From: Tubulanus polymorphus
Taxonomy: Eukaryota > Nemertea > Palaeonemertea > Tubulaniformes > Tubulanidae
DNA: 64,000 nucleotides
Reading direction: 5' to 3'
Assembly (NCBI RefSeq): GCF_964204645.1
Contig: NC_134026.1
Location: forward strand, 3,348,001 to 3,412,000
The position numbers were made by a program, and so were the translations under genes. Of this stretch, positions 25,801 through 38,384 are shown piece after piece. Under the pieces are notes generated by a model. It was not told where the DNA came from. It did not search any database and worked only from the letters and a program-made list of their open reading frames with translations. Positions within the stretch are counted from its first letter, which is position 1. Each line of letters starts with the position of its first letter.

Positions 25801-28800
25801 TCGTAAGAAATTACAAGTCCCCTTCACAAAGCTCATTTGGTCCATAGATTTGTTGTGTCATGTTCCACAGGCTCGCTCAGAATGTGTTATAACACTTCTT
25901 TTCAAAACAATTTTCTGGGGGCAGACCCCACTTATGTGGCGCCCACAATGTTGGCCTCCAGCAGCTGCAAGGACATGCTTTCGGCATGAGGTCCCAATTT
26001 TGTTGACACCACGCCACAACCCTGAAGTAAACGACAGTATCGCCAACAATGATTCTTCTGCGATAAGTTCTCCACCTTGGCAGTGTTGATATGAACCTGG
26101 ATGATCGTCATTGTTATATGTGAAGGGCGTGGTACGAATGCCTAGGCAAGTGGTGGGTGACTTCAATAGGTCCGGCACTTTCCTGTACCAGTTGTGAATG
26201 TAGATGCTGCGAAATTCCATTAACAGTAGATTTACTGACGGCATTAAAAGAGGGCAAATTAAAGCGTAATGGAAACACCTGTAGGCGACGAAAGGCCACC
26301 CATCGTAATTTGATTTGCAAATTGAATTTTACTTATTTATAGGCTTTGGGTGTAAAGGCGCCATTTAATTAATTACCTCATCAAAAGCTTCAACTTTGGT
26401 GCGCGATTTTCGCTGCTCGGTGAAAAGTTCCTCTTTCGTAGCCTGTAACTGATCACGTAGTTCCTGCGTTTCACGTTCTAAGGATTGACGCACGCTTTCT
26501 TTTTGTGCGACATCAACGCTCAGCGATTCTCGCTCAGAGATAAGTTGCTTGATCTGTAATAGAAAAAAAAAAAAATTCTAACGCACATTCTACCTGCCGC
26601 CCGATGAAAATGTCAACCTTAACGACTGACACTGGCTGATATACCCTCGCGTACATTCTACTCGGAAGAAAGATGATACAATCATATGAGAGGGACAAAT
26701 GTCACTTGTCTGAGATTCAGATGACTTAGGGAACAGTAAGATAATCATTCGACTTGTCAATTCATGCGCATTTCACACCGCATTTCGGCGAAGCGCTGAT
26801 TTTTCTACGATATCCGATATCTGAAATTCTAGAAGCGATTTCTTGAAGGAACGATTAATTATGTATGCAGCCTACTGTCTGCGGTCCGACTGTTTTTTGT
26901 TCGACAGCCGATTTCATCTGAACACGACACCGACGGCGCATACGAGGGCCCGGCCGTCTTTGACTGCGATTCCTAAAGGTAGACCTCATCCATTTACGAA
27001 GAACTCATTAAGTGCTAATCTAACACTGCAGATACCACGCTATCTACCATTAATAGCATTGATTATTGCCCGTAGACTCGGAGGCTGTCACGGAGAAGCA
27101 GCTTACGTATGTTTTCAATGGAAACGAGTCAAGTCGAAAGATACAAGACGAACGCAACTCAACAAGTCCGAAACGTCGTAATGAAGTATCGCAGCGATGT
27201 GTACTGGTTTCCGGTATCGAGCGTTATTGCCGACAATATGCTGTTTGAGGCGAATGCTAAATTTCGTTATATCGAGAAAAGATGATGGCTTCATTATAAA
27301 TAGCTACACGAGCGTCTTTGTTCGATTTTCGTTGTTGTGAGAAATAATCGGAATGTTCTGTAACATGGCGCGTACGTGCCTGGATATCGTGTCATCAATA
27401 TGCAAAAGGCAATGACGAAGGTATGTTAGACCGCTATCAATTTCTAATAGAGCGAAATGATGCCAGTGAGATTGGGTTCACCGAAGTTTCCGACGAAAAG
27501 CTGAACTTTTCTGATGAATTTCCATTGAAAATCAAAGCGATCACGATGGTTTTTTTTAACTACTCTGTCACTTAAACTAAACCGGGGAAATGAGAAAGGA
27601 CCGAGCTGGGAATTAACACATTAATGATTCAAATACATATCATCCTGCTTATTAATACCATGAGGCTGGACGGAAGATTGTTAACATGAACCGGAACCGA
27701 AATTTTCAATGGTTCACTTCAATAAAGACATGCAAATTCAACCAATCACCGAACTCTATCTGTACTTGGATTTTCGACTCCGGGTCACCAAATAGGCATC
27801 CAATCAAATGAATGAGGGGAAAATCCCTATTTTAGGAACTAAGGAAATACGAGACTGCGAAAAGATAAATGACTGACTGTACTCACCTCCGGACCTGACA
27901 TTCCAACTTCTTCAAACGCGCGAAGTCGTTCCATATTAGAACCGATATGATCTTGAAGTTCAGTTAATTGCTGTCTTTTAGCTCCGATATCCTCCAACAC
28001 CTGTGACAGTTCTTTTTGGGCATTGTCGCGTTTGAACTCGCATAACATCCAATCGGTTCTATAAATGAAAGTAAGACGAAATCGTGACATGAAAATGATT
28101 GGTTGGTTATGAATTACAGTTTAAGCCTACATTGGTTCAACAAGGCAAGAACCATTTGAACTCAAGTTATGACTGTCTTTCTGGGTTTGAAAGGGTAAAG
28201 ACCATGTGTCAAGAAAAAGTCTATTTTGAATTTCTAGTCACTTCACAATTTCGGCCAAGTGGTATGTTTAGCCACCTAATATACATAGGTACATGAATTT
28301 TCAGTTTGAATTTGAACTATTCCTGGAACCAAAAATACATCATGTACTTTTGCTGGAACTGAATACAGTAACCAGTACTGGCATTCAAATAAAACATAAT
28401 GCACTGTTAAAGCTTCGAGTCACTTGAAAATTCTAGGATACTATATATGTGCATTACAATTTTAAATGAAAGGAAATTGCCAATATATGAGCGCGTCATG
28501 TGTACGGGAGATAGGAGGGGGAACTTCAAGAGGCCCCTTGAACGGATGTACGGCATTCAGTAACATATGCCGCTTTAATATGCAATATACGTTCAGCTCA
28601 TTCGTCAACCGTGTGAAATTTGCAAATGTCGCAGTCGTCACAGTCGATCGAGCAAAGCGTATGAACTCGGGAGATATAGGAGATACATCACCGGAGAAAA
28701 ATTGAAATATTCGCCGTGTATCGATCACGATCTACTGAAAAAAGTCGCTTAGCAGACGGCATATGAATATTGCATGTGATAGATAGTATTAGTTACCGCA

Positions 28801-31800
28801 CGACGGGGTTATCTTCAAATTGAATTAACTAAGGACAGCCAGCAGCGAGAGAGAGAACGATGACACCGAGCAAAATAAAGAAGTCAGTGTCAGAAGAGAA
28901 CAATAAAAACAATGATTCATATCTTTGAGTAATGGAACACTTTTTCAGTCAGCAGATATTCTTATACTTGTATACAGCAGTGATAGATATAGGGGGTCCA
29001 GGGAGCCTTTTACCAAAATAACATTTCATCAACGTGGTTAAAGAAAGTAATACAAACAGTGGCAAATTATTGCTGGCCATTTTGTTTTTTGGTTTAGAAT
29101 CATTCTATGAGATTTTCCCTGAGATTTTTCTTTTTCATGAAAAATTTTGAGAGAGTAGTTTTGCTTGTTGAGTCCAAAGATGGAATAGAGTCATTCAAGC
29201 TAAAAATCTGGTTCTATTTCCGAGTCTCAACTGCTCGACTGGTCCCTGGATATTAAAACACTGTGGCATACAACAATTATTGATATATTAACAACAGGGA
29301 ATTGATGAAAATTGATGGATTTTATAATTCAAACAGTTAGAACCAGCTGGAATAATATGAGTCGAACCATCTGTTGTTGCTAGCTCAACAATGGAGACCT
29401 AACGATTTTCTATAAAACGCCCGAACGAGGGTCGCGACTGTTACTAGTCATTTCCAGATGAAATTATGTTCGTTTCTTGCAGGAAATAAAACATGTCCAC
29501 ACAAGAACGCACTGATTCCGAGTTAAGTCAATTAATATTCTCGGTAAGGGGGCATGAAAAATATTTATAGTCGGTTCGTGTGAAAACTATCCATTAATAT
29601 GGCGCTGCGACGATCTATAAACGCTTCATAAATGCATTACGACAATATCCCGTAGTGACGTATGCGAGGACCTTCTCTTAGCCATACATCATACATCAGA
29701 CTGAGGGGCGCAGACAAAACTTACCGAATACTTTCAGATTTCGACCGGCTGTCGTGTGTCTGTTTGTCTAATTGTTTGATGTCGGCTTCTGCCTGTTTCA
29801 CCGTGTCTTCTAACGCGCGGATTTCGTTCAGCAGTTTCTAGAAAATGAAGGAAATGAAATCGAAATGATGAAAACCGTCAGATCCCTCTACAATTATCTC
29901 TCTACCCCCGATACCGAGGTTTAAAAATTCATCATATTATCTACATATTGTCTTGTGTAATCATTCTAACAGCCCACACAGCCCCTGACAGGAACAGTAT
30001 CAAATCCCTTGGAAATAATTGCCGGATTAACTCATCCTGCTGTCTTTTGTATCGAGACATTTTTTGAAATAGGTAGCTACTGATAAAAGGATCAATACAC
30101 GCGCGACAGCGACTGACGCTAGCTACGTTTTAAGCTACATTGTTACCGCGACTATTATCAGAGGAAATGAAAATGCCAAAACGAAAACGAATCCGATTTA
30201 TTCTCTCATATTCCCCGAGGTTTCGGGATATAGATCCCGCAATCATCGCGTCGAGAAAAAGTGCAACCATCTTCCAAAAGCACTTTCCTAGATAGATTTG
30301 TATCTTTCTCCTACTAGAATCTGCTTAGATCAATAGAAATTGAACAATGTCTAAATATAGCGTGTGCAGGTGAACACTGATGTGCACATTTGAGAATATA
30401 ATCAAAGGCTTTTCACTAATCAAACAACGTTTTATGGATGAAATGTCTTCGCTTGCAGCCGCAGCAGTTCGCTTTGAAATACAAAGTGTAATGTTGGTCT
30501 CTTTTTAAAACTAATTTGCCCTTTATAATCATAATTTACCTGTTTATCTTCTTTAGTCGCTCTGATGCTCTCCTGGAGAACTTCCAACTCAGCGATTTTG
30601 TCTTTCAATTCTTTATCCTGCAGATACGAAGGAAATTATCAAGCTAACAATACATACGCAATGCTTTTTAAAAGCGTCCCCGGACAATTTAATCTTTTGA
30701 TGAATGTAAACAAATTTCACCGATCTGCTTCCGCCGATGCGTGCGCTCGTTACGAGATGATCTCAAGTGAAAATTGAAAATATCACCAAAGCCGGAATCA
30801 ATAGCGTACGAAATATGAATTCCAGCACATCTAATAATCAAAAGAATAGCAGAGCTCTTCACATGAAATGCCGTCTCACCATTTTTTCCAAATAAAGAGA
30901 ATGAATACTTCGAAACAAGCTCGTTTTACATATACGTCTTAAATCCCTAGACAAACACAACAAGCCTCGACAAACCATCAAATATTTGCCGAAGCCGACG
31001 AAAAAAAACGCGTTCGTAAAAAACGAAAAATCTAGCTCAGGGGTCTTATTGCCTTATTCATTCAGGGAATGCAGTGTAGAACGTAGATGACGTATGAAAG
31101 CCGGTGTTTGCAATGAATGGTTTAGATGGAATGATGCCCGATGTTTTTGCGTCAGACGGACACAAAAACGCCGTGAGTTAATGAAAAATCGCTTTTCATC
31201 CGACTCTCGGCGAACGCGTCAGTCATATCAGAGAGTTAATTATTCAGGCATTATTCAACGAAATTATTACCGCCGTTCCCATGATCAATCGCGTTATTTG
31301 GTAACGTTTTCGATGATATGACTACGACGACGACGCGGCCGCCAATTTTATCCGTTGTTGTTGTCTGTCGCATTATTTATTCATGAATTAGAATTTCGAC
31401 CGACTATCGACGATGTATTGACGGCAGTAATTTCAGCTCGATCACGTCTCGTCGAAGTTACACGCGATGTTTCTCAGCGTTAGATAATTGTTATGGTAAA
31501 TAAAACTACGTAGTTTGGTGATGTGCACTAAAACCGCGCGCTATACGTCAGATGAATTGAGCTAAAACGTTGAATTTTTACGATATTTTCGAGAGAAAAT
31601 CTCGGAAGCATTCGAAATTACACCGCCTGGGATTAGAAAAGAAATCCCAATCGGGATTAAAATTCCAGGTGTCTTTCGAACATCCGCGACTATAAAACGA
31701 TTTATAAATTTCACATGAAATTAATATTATATGAAAGACGTTGTACTAGCATCGTTCATCAGGTAGAACCTTTCAAAATATATTGTGCCTAAGCTATTGC

Positions 31801-34800
31801 GCAGTTAGCATTTTAAATGTGGCTGCAAAACGAAATTCAGGCTGCAACTGAGGATTAGACAGTGAATTTCAAACCCAAAAGATATAATGAAGTAGCTGAA
31901 GTTATTCTATTCAGCCACAGCACCTTTTTCTGTTCACTTGAAAAACTGTGAATTACTCAAAGAATCAAATAAAATGGCACTTACAAACATTTCATCAGTA
32001 CGTTGCACCTCTATTGAGTGATGACAGTGATCGCATCCAGCATTGTTCAAGCGTTCCATACTCCTGGTATTACGATCACGATTCCGCGGTGGTTTAGGCG
32101 ACGCGCGCCCGGCCGAGGCTCGTGCCGGACTCGCCGACCGGCGGCCATTACGCGGAGGTGAAGTGGTCGGTTGATTTCCCGATAACGGCGACGCCATGAG
32201 TCGCATTTTTCGTTCCCGCTCCATTTCGCGTTGGATGAGTTTCGAAGCGCGTTTGATTTCTTGCGTGTTTTCTTTGATGTCTTCATCTTGTGATTCCGGT
32301 TCGGGATGGCTGTATCTGAAATTTGAAACCAATCAACATATTGAATCAATACAACCAGACAAACTGAAATGCGCACAATTTTAGCCACAAATTTTCTCTC
32401 ATTACATTACCAATGTCATCGGATACTACGTTAAGGTCTACAGGTCTAAGCCGGTAAGATCTTGAAGATTTTAGAGCTCAGGTAATCAAACATTGGTCAT
32501 AACAAAAGAAAACTAAAAGCTAGACAGGATGGGGAGATGGGCAATTTTTCTAACATGCAATCCCAAAGTGTACAACCGAGTCCGTCTGACATGGTTTTCT
32601 AATGCATATAGATTCTCTTCTATGATAAATGTCATGTCGTCATTTTTGTTTATGGAAAACACGAGAAGCGTTTTTCATAATTTAAAACGCCGAGACTAGA
32701 GAGAAAAGAGATTTCATCGTTAATGGATTTGTGTAGGAAGAAGTTTATGGAGAGCAGCCTACGCTCTCGCTCTGCGCGACGTGTATCTAATGTCCTAGGT
32801 CGCCGCGATGAATAAGGATCGTCTTATAATCGTAATACGAGGTGGAAAAGTTGCAAGAAACGAAATCTGGCACCGAAGAAGCTACAATTACACGGCGACG
32901 ACGACGACGTCCACACGGTGTCTACATGAAACTTACTCGTTTCATTTTCCGATGTAACGCGTCGGTGGGTTTTCATAGCGGGGGAAAATTTCAATAGATG
33001 TTTTCAGTAAAGGAATTGCGGCGTGCTGTTACCGGTATCAATGGCGACAGACTCGAGAGTTGATTGATCGCCGAGCCTAAAGAATAACGTCCGCCGCGGC
33101 GTTATTGGCATTTTATGAGATCGTGAATTTTCATTTGGCGCCGATTGAATTCGAATACGAACCGGAACCGCGCTAATCCCACTTAGAGAATGCGCCAATT
33201 TTCTCGACGCCAAAGAAATGATTTCATTTCGGCGATAAAAATCATCCGGATATTCATTCACTATTGTATTATATAATGAACCCCTAGTTTGCTTTTCTTT
33301 CATCTATTTGTCTTCTAACTGATTCTATTTCATATTTTCCCTTAGTTTGTATCACTTCTGATTCACTTGGTTTAGTCTCTGTTCCGGATTGTATTTACCT
33401 TTTACAATTTCCATTGTAACTCACGGTATTCCCGAAGATGACTAGTTGAAACGTCGCATAAACTACTAGCTTCGGACTTTATATTACTTCGTGATTATTA
33501 ACTGCGGGATTCTCTATATATCATCGAGACGAGAGCTGCGAAGTCGTCGGACGAACACGTTAAGTTCATCCCAATTTAATTAAAAGATAGCGATTAAAAT
33601 TCGTAACTTCGAGGACCGAAGATTGACGACGTTTGAACAGTAGACGGTTGGTTGCGGGCGATCCGATCGTGAGAACGCGACCGTCTGTTGTCACAGTTCC
33701 CGATGCCGGCATCCGAAGATTTGTTTCGAAATATTTACGCTCAGTGATCGTGAATGCGTTAACCGCAAATTTAAAACAAACATTATAATTCTCGAGAATA
33801 TTCGAGGCGAATATCGAACTGAACGCTTTCAAGTAGTTATGGTCGATACTCGGATTGCGATGATTGATTTAAGCTACTGACTCCGATTGATGAAGAATGG
33901 AACTGGCAAGGATGTCCGCGTGCTCGAGAAATTCAATCATTTACCAATTAGGTGAGAGAGAATATTGGACGAATGATAATTTCTAGATTGCGCGTTATGT
34001 ACGGAATGATGAAATGGAGATGGAGTTCAATGATATAACAACAATATCAATTTCATCCACTCGTTATGATATCCACATAGGACTAATACAACACATAAGG
34101 CACGACAAGGTTGCAAAATTTGGCAGACCATCGTTGGACCAGGCCAGAGTAAAATTTTAGCACAGGCCAAAATTATTGCGTGTGAATTGCAACTGGTTCC
34201 TGATTTGACTCTGAGTTTGTTTTAGAATTGTTTAGTGCCAAGTGAGTGGTTTATATGTGAACGCGCTCTCTAGTTAGGCTTGGGCCAAATTTGACTCGGG
34301 CTTGATAAATGCCAATCAATAATAGAAATAAGACGTTTGGGCCGGGCAAAATCTTCTCCATGTGATCGCAGCTATATAAGCCATGATCACATGGAGAAAA
34401 TTTGGTCCAGATGAGGCCCGGTTCAAATTAGGTCTGCACAAAATTAGAGAGCACGTTCACGCATAAACTTCACACTCAATACTAAAAAATGCCTCGACAA
34501 AGCAAGTGAGTCACCTCCAAAACCTGTTGCATATCAGATGAAATAATTCATCCTGTGCAAATTTTGGCTCAAGCCTGGTCTGATGTTTTGGTTGGGCCAA
34601 ACAGGCATGGGCCCATTTGGTACCTGTGTGAACCAGTTGACCTCAGCCTAGATTGGTACAGACCAAAAACGCTTGCGTGAACGAGCTGATATCAATTTCA
34701 CTCGCTATGACATCTATGGGACTAATACATTACGCATACATCACTAACTAACATTCAAGTTTTTCATAATCAATTACGAATCATGAATTTCTTTCCCAAT

Positions 34801-37004
34801 TTGACATTGAGAGATCATCAAGAATTTTGAAATTATGTCGACGAAACAAAAGCAAAAACAGATATGTACCTGTTTTAGATCAATGAATTCTATAAATCCA
34901 GGTAGACAAGTTGATTCTTAATCCATTCAAGTCCTGAACTTTCATGCCAAATCGCACCTCAGTTCATTGAATGTTACATGAAAAATGTCGCGATAAATGA
35001 CCGGCTTCATTTGCGATACGCACGAGGGGCTAATTATTACTAAATCAATCAATACGAAATGATCTTTAGAGGAGAAGACGCCTACAGGGCGAAGTGTCGC
35101 TCTGGCGCGAACAGGTAAGCGTTATTTGACAGGACAATCATGCAGTACTATACACGAGAGGACAGTTAAGATAGTACTAAACGGTAATCCATGCAGCAAC
35201 AGTTAAAGTACCTTGTTTAATGAACGTAGATACACGGTTATATGGTTGCGGTGTTGGTGCGGCGGAGTGGTCCAAAAGCTCAAGGGACACTGGGGGGGCA
35301 CGGAGCACAAGGGCAGCAAACATGAGACATCGACAGGACGACCAGCTACCTTAACGACGTAGAATTTTCGATATCGTAATCATCGTCGTCGTCCTCTTCG
35401 ACGCTGCCGATAGTTTGACCGGCGTTCTGAGCGACGGTTTGTAACCACTGACTCAGCATCGTTCTGTCGACCTCTTCGTCTTCGAGCACGTCGTCCGAGC
35501 CGGATTCCGTCGATTCCCATTCTTCGCGTAACGATTCCAGACGACAGTCCTGCAACGCCAGACGCTCGGTGACCGATACGTACGAGTCTTTGCGGTCTCG
35601 TCCGCCGGTCGGTTCTTCGGCTTCTTCTTCCTCCTCGACCGTGCTCGTCATAATCGAACTCTCGGAACTCGCCGTGAACCCGAACGGTATTTTATGTTCG
35701 TTGAAAGCGAGACGTTCGGTGACCGACTGTCCGGCTTCTCCGTTCTCTTCGTCTTCTTCGTCGACCGTTTCCGAAAACGAATTCTTCTCCATGCTACCGT
35801 CCAAACTGAAACTAACGTCGATCACTTCCATTTTCGAAAGAAGGGTCAGCGAACCGCGCCGCGCGGCCGTACTCGGGGCGACCGGTGGTTTATTTTCGCA
35901 CGAAGCCGACTGACTGACCGTCCGCCTCATCGGCGCGCGGTCCGCCGCTTTCGACCGATACTGCCAGTGTACGAGCTTAGCATCTTTCGTCGGTTGCGTT
36001 TCTCGTTCGTCGTCGGTCGGACTCGAATTCGAATTGATTACTTTCGGTTTGACGTCGTATTGTTCTTTTGGTATATCAGCGCTAGCAATACGAGCATCAT
36101 CGTCGTCAATAACACCTTCATCCGTAGACCGAGCGATGTCGCAATCGGTCTGTTCTATTTCGTTGGGGATGTCGATACTTTCGGGAGGCGTATTCGAGTA
36201 ATCTTGTATTTCGATAGACACGTTGCCACATTGCATAACTATATGGTCATCGTCTATACTGTTGGCGTTCCAGCAATCGTCGTCAATACTCTCGTCTTGC
36301 GTACGCCTCGGCCACGAGTGATCGACGCTTTCGTCGCGCGTATCGTCGGTGCACCACGGCGGCCGAGACTGGCCCCCGCTGCCGCTCGACTGATGCGAAA
36401 CGCTCGTCGAATGTTCGTGAAACGCGGCGAGAACGTCCTCTAAATTCTCGTCGATCGACGTCTGACTGAACGACTCGAAGAACGATTCGAGCGAATGATT
36501 CAACGATTCCATATCCGGATAATCGGACGCGATGTCGTGCATCAGACGTTGTCGACTGTCCGAATCGATCGAAATATTCTGGAACAAGTCCGTCACGATT
36601 TTCTTCGCGACCGGATTCTTTTCGAGGCTACCCTGGCTGTTATTACTCATTCCAAATAATTGACTAAGTTTCGGTCCGATACGAGCAGCCATTTGACTGT
36701 TCGAAACGCGTCGATTCGCGTCGTCTTCCGGACATTCCACCGAAATACTCGGCGTTATTTTCGTCTTATCGTCGCCGTTTTTCGCCTCGTCGTCGGAATT
36801 CGAGCGATTATTACCGGCTGCCTCCATTTGTTGGCGAATTTCGGCTCGTCGAGCCGCCTCGCGGAATTGTTTCTCGATTTCATGCTCGAGATCGCACGCG
36901 TCCGGCTGCGATTCGAGACTCGTGATGCATTGTTGCCTCAATAAACTGCTACGTCGTCGACGTAATGCCGAAGGAGGCGGCGATTCCGCTTCTTCGTCGC
37001 TCAT
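16103..37004 (-). CDS. Large coiled-coil protein, 21 coding exons, about 1573 residues
   Basis: Exons (minus strand): 37004-35350, 32315-31985, 30617-30540, 29837-29725, 28058-27887, 26553-26377, 25768-25643, 25428-25250, 23833-23728, 23606-23448, 23137-23036, 22356-22174, 19802-19671, 19551-19322, 19110-19053, 18963-18859, 18751-18668, 18081-17900, 17776-17500, 17069-16902, 16207-16103. Every junction has GT...AG borders and matching phase. The protein has a 551-residue polar, acidic head, then an Arg/Ser/Pro-rich linker, then a nearly continuous alpha-helical rod rich in Glu, Lys, Gln, Leu and Arg with few prolines. The architecture resembles centrosomal, ciliary, Golgi or actomyosin scaffold proteins. 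I do not recognise the family. No motor, PH, CH or other globular domain is visible. It lies downstream of the next gene on the same strand, separated by 2.3 kb. Confidence 0.85.
19803..22173. other. Intron 12 of the coiled-coil gene
   Basis: 2.4-kb intron. It contains a perfect tandem duplication of about 20 bp (AAAAATGACAAGATTGTTT) at about 19817-19858. Otherwise I see no exon or RNA gene. Confidence 0.5.
22174..32315 (-). CDS. Coiled-coil gene, exons 2-12: linker and first half of rod
   Basis: Exon 2 (32315-31985) starts YSHPEPESQDEDI, then a helix KRASKLIQREMERERKMR, an Arg/Ser/Pro-rich linker (ASPARASAGRASPKPP) and a small GCDHCHHS patch that could bind metal (inference). Exons 3-12 encode heptad-type helices, for example KIAELEVLQESIRATKEDKQ, then RQQLTELQDHIGSNMERLRA, then ERLRELEEVQQSLGDRIKQE. 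Most exons are short (78-183 nt) and phase 0. Exons 2, 5 and 9 start in phase 2. Confidence 0.85.
24236..24284. repeat. Palindromic TGTACATGTATACATGTACA repeat
   Basis: Two close copies of a self-complementary sequence built from GTACATGTAT units can form a hairpin or cruciform. It lies in intron 8 (23834-25249) of the coiled-coil gene, which holds no other feature I can support. Confidence 0.5.
25840..26330 (-). mobile_element. Possible decayed transposase fragment in an intron
   Basis: Read on the minus strand, overlapping frames between about 26320 and 25860 are unusually long. They contain a helix-turn-helix-like VSKSTV, followed by a region broken by stops and shifts. This is the texture of an old Tc1-like insertion, but similarity is weak and I cannot name the family. 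It lies in intron 6 (25769-26376) of the coiled-coil gene and is not an exon of it. Confidence 0.25.
26554..27886. other. Intron 5 of the coiled-coil gene
   Basis: 1.3-kb intron. A plus-strand open frame at 26843-27181 has no splice or composition support. Nothing else is seen. Confidence 0.4.
28059..31984. other. Introns 2-4 of the coiled-coil gene
   Basis: Three introns (28059-29724, 29838-30539, 30618-31984) separated by the short exons at 29725-29837 and 30540-30617. I found no additional exon with matching phase, RNA gene or clear repeat. Confidence 0.4.
33428..33525. repeat. CTACTAGCT dispersed repeat, copy A
   Basis: Contains GAAGATGACTAGTTGAAACGTCG, then ATAAACTACTAGCT, CGGACTTTATATTAC and GCGGGATTCTCTA. 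It shares these blocks in order with 42740-42880 and, in reverse orientation, 61861-61965. Confidence 0.55.
34043..34745. mobile_element. Head-to-head pair of GATCACA-type MITEs
   Basis: Two diverged copies of the family also seen at 42171, 44721, 52831 and 54981 meet in inverted orientation at about 34350-34400, forming a palindrome around CTCCATGTGATCGCAGCTATATAAGCC... Each holds the family's internal GAGAGCGCGTTCAC-like block. The pair is flanked by a direct repeat of about 50 bp (ATATCAATTTCA...GGGACTAATAC) at 34043-34098 and 34690-34745. Confidence 0.6.
35350..37004 (-). CDS. Coiled-coil gene, exon 1: acidic disordered head
   Basis: ATG at 37004 opens with an acidic Pro-rich start, then a basic run LRRRRSSLLRQQ and a short helix (EIEKQFREAARRAEIRQQME). 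The rest is mostly Asp/Glu/Ser-rich. A more structured stretch near residues 128-195 contains GPKLSQLFGM and FFESFSQTSIDENLEDVL. The motif SVTERLA occurs twice, near residues 423 and 473. The frame meets TAG at 35346-35348, but AAG|GTAGCT is a donor. Joining to 32315 completes an Arg codon (AG+A) and keeps the frame open, so the stop is intronic. A read-through or retained-intron isoform of 552 residues cannot be excluded. Confidence 0.8.
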
Positions 37005-38353
37005 TTTCTTTTCTTTTACGTAAACGACGATTTTTTTTTCTACTTACGGATTTCTATTCAGCGACGGGTCCGATAACTCCTCCTCTTTTGATTCGCGAAA
37101 TCCTCGAGTCCTTTTTCCATCAACGAAATCCGGCGCCGTAAGCAGCACCGTGTACCGGAGCAGCGTACCAGTCACTAACGTCCCGAATTAATTTCACCGT
37201 AGTCGAAGTTTCCGGCTGAACGTTTGACGGCGGGTTATATCGCGAATAGATCCTTCAAACAACTTAGAAAAAAGCTTCGGCGAACGCAAGAGATGATGAT
37301 TGTTTGTACAGATCACCAGTTTTACGAGAGAGAATGACGACCCTCTCTCTCTCTCCTATCGATGTTAAGTATTGATGTCAACTGCGCGCGTGTGTGTTTA
37401 TGAGTGAGTGAATGCGCGATAAAGTTGACAAGCTGATTTCCGAAGCTGCAGTAACGCACCTTTCGCGCGCGCCTGATCGCTCGGTGGTGAACGCGAGAGT
37501 TAATGCGGCGCGCGATGATTGCCTGGGTGTGTCGATACGTCTGTCTCTACGAAACGGTGCAACAATCAATAGCGTTTATCCACCAAAGCGAATCATCCAA
37601 ATCCACAGGTAATCATTGCGACTTATTGTCCGTCTGATTAAAACCGTAATCAAACCCCCGTTTCGTTCACGGCAGGTGTGATGGGTTCGGAAGGGACACC
37701 AAATCAAAACTAATCAGACCAAATCTACCAATCAAATAAATGACAGGGACAATCCCTACTTTTAGAAAAAGAAAAAAATACAGAACTGAATACATCCATA
37801 TTTCAGTTTTTACCGCAGACCAAAGTTACACAGTTACCATATTTCCACAAGATAATTCTGACAACCTCCCGTAAATACCATCTGCATTGTCTTGTCATCG
37901 TCATGGTAACAGTTAACTATATGATAAATACGTCTTGAGTATATTCTGGTAATTTTCCGCGACAACCCCTCCACCCCCGGTCAGATCAGACAATGGTGAC
38001 AATGCACGTAAGCGACCGCGTAGTCGCACAAATATGACAGATGAAGACAGAGGCTGTGATATTCACGGTAATCTGGCAGGCATCGAAGATGATTACACGA
38101 TGATTACACGAGTATCAGAATGGTAACCACTGATAAAAATCGATAACTCACCATCACTGAGTGAACTGAAAGCAGTCAGCACTTCTCACAGGTAAATGAC
38201 ACAAGAAACTTGTCTGAAATAGCACTTGTATTTCACTGCGCGCGCGATTTAACTAATAAACTTAGTCAACAGCGCCAAACGCCGGTCTCATCATACGCGA
38301 CGATACCCGACAAATAAGATCGAATCATTGGCGCTCGTTTACCATCGGAGAGA

Positions 38354-38384
<31 letters not shown>

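Larger units (their letters stand above)
32316..35349. other. Intron 1 of the coiled-coil gene
   Basis: 3.0-kb intron between the head exon and the rod exons. It hosts one copy of the small CTACTAGCT repeat family (about 33430-33520) and a head-to-head pair of MITEs (34043-34745). Some minus-strand frames (33004-33303, 33566-33832) are open but lack usable splice sites in phase. Confidence 0.5.

Noticed and set aside
26843-27181. Plus-strand frame of 112 codons in intron 5 of the coiled-coil gene
   Set aside because: No supporting signals and random composition.
35694-36443. Long plus-strand open frame (249 codons)
   Set aside because: Antisense shadow of the acidic head exon of the coiled-coil gene; its Arg/Phe-rich text is what the complement of Asp/Glu/Ser codons gives.
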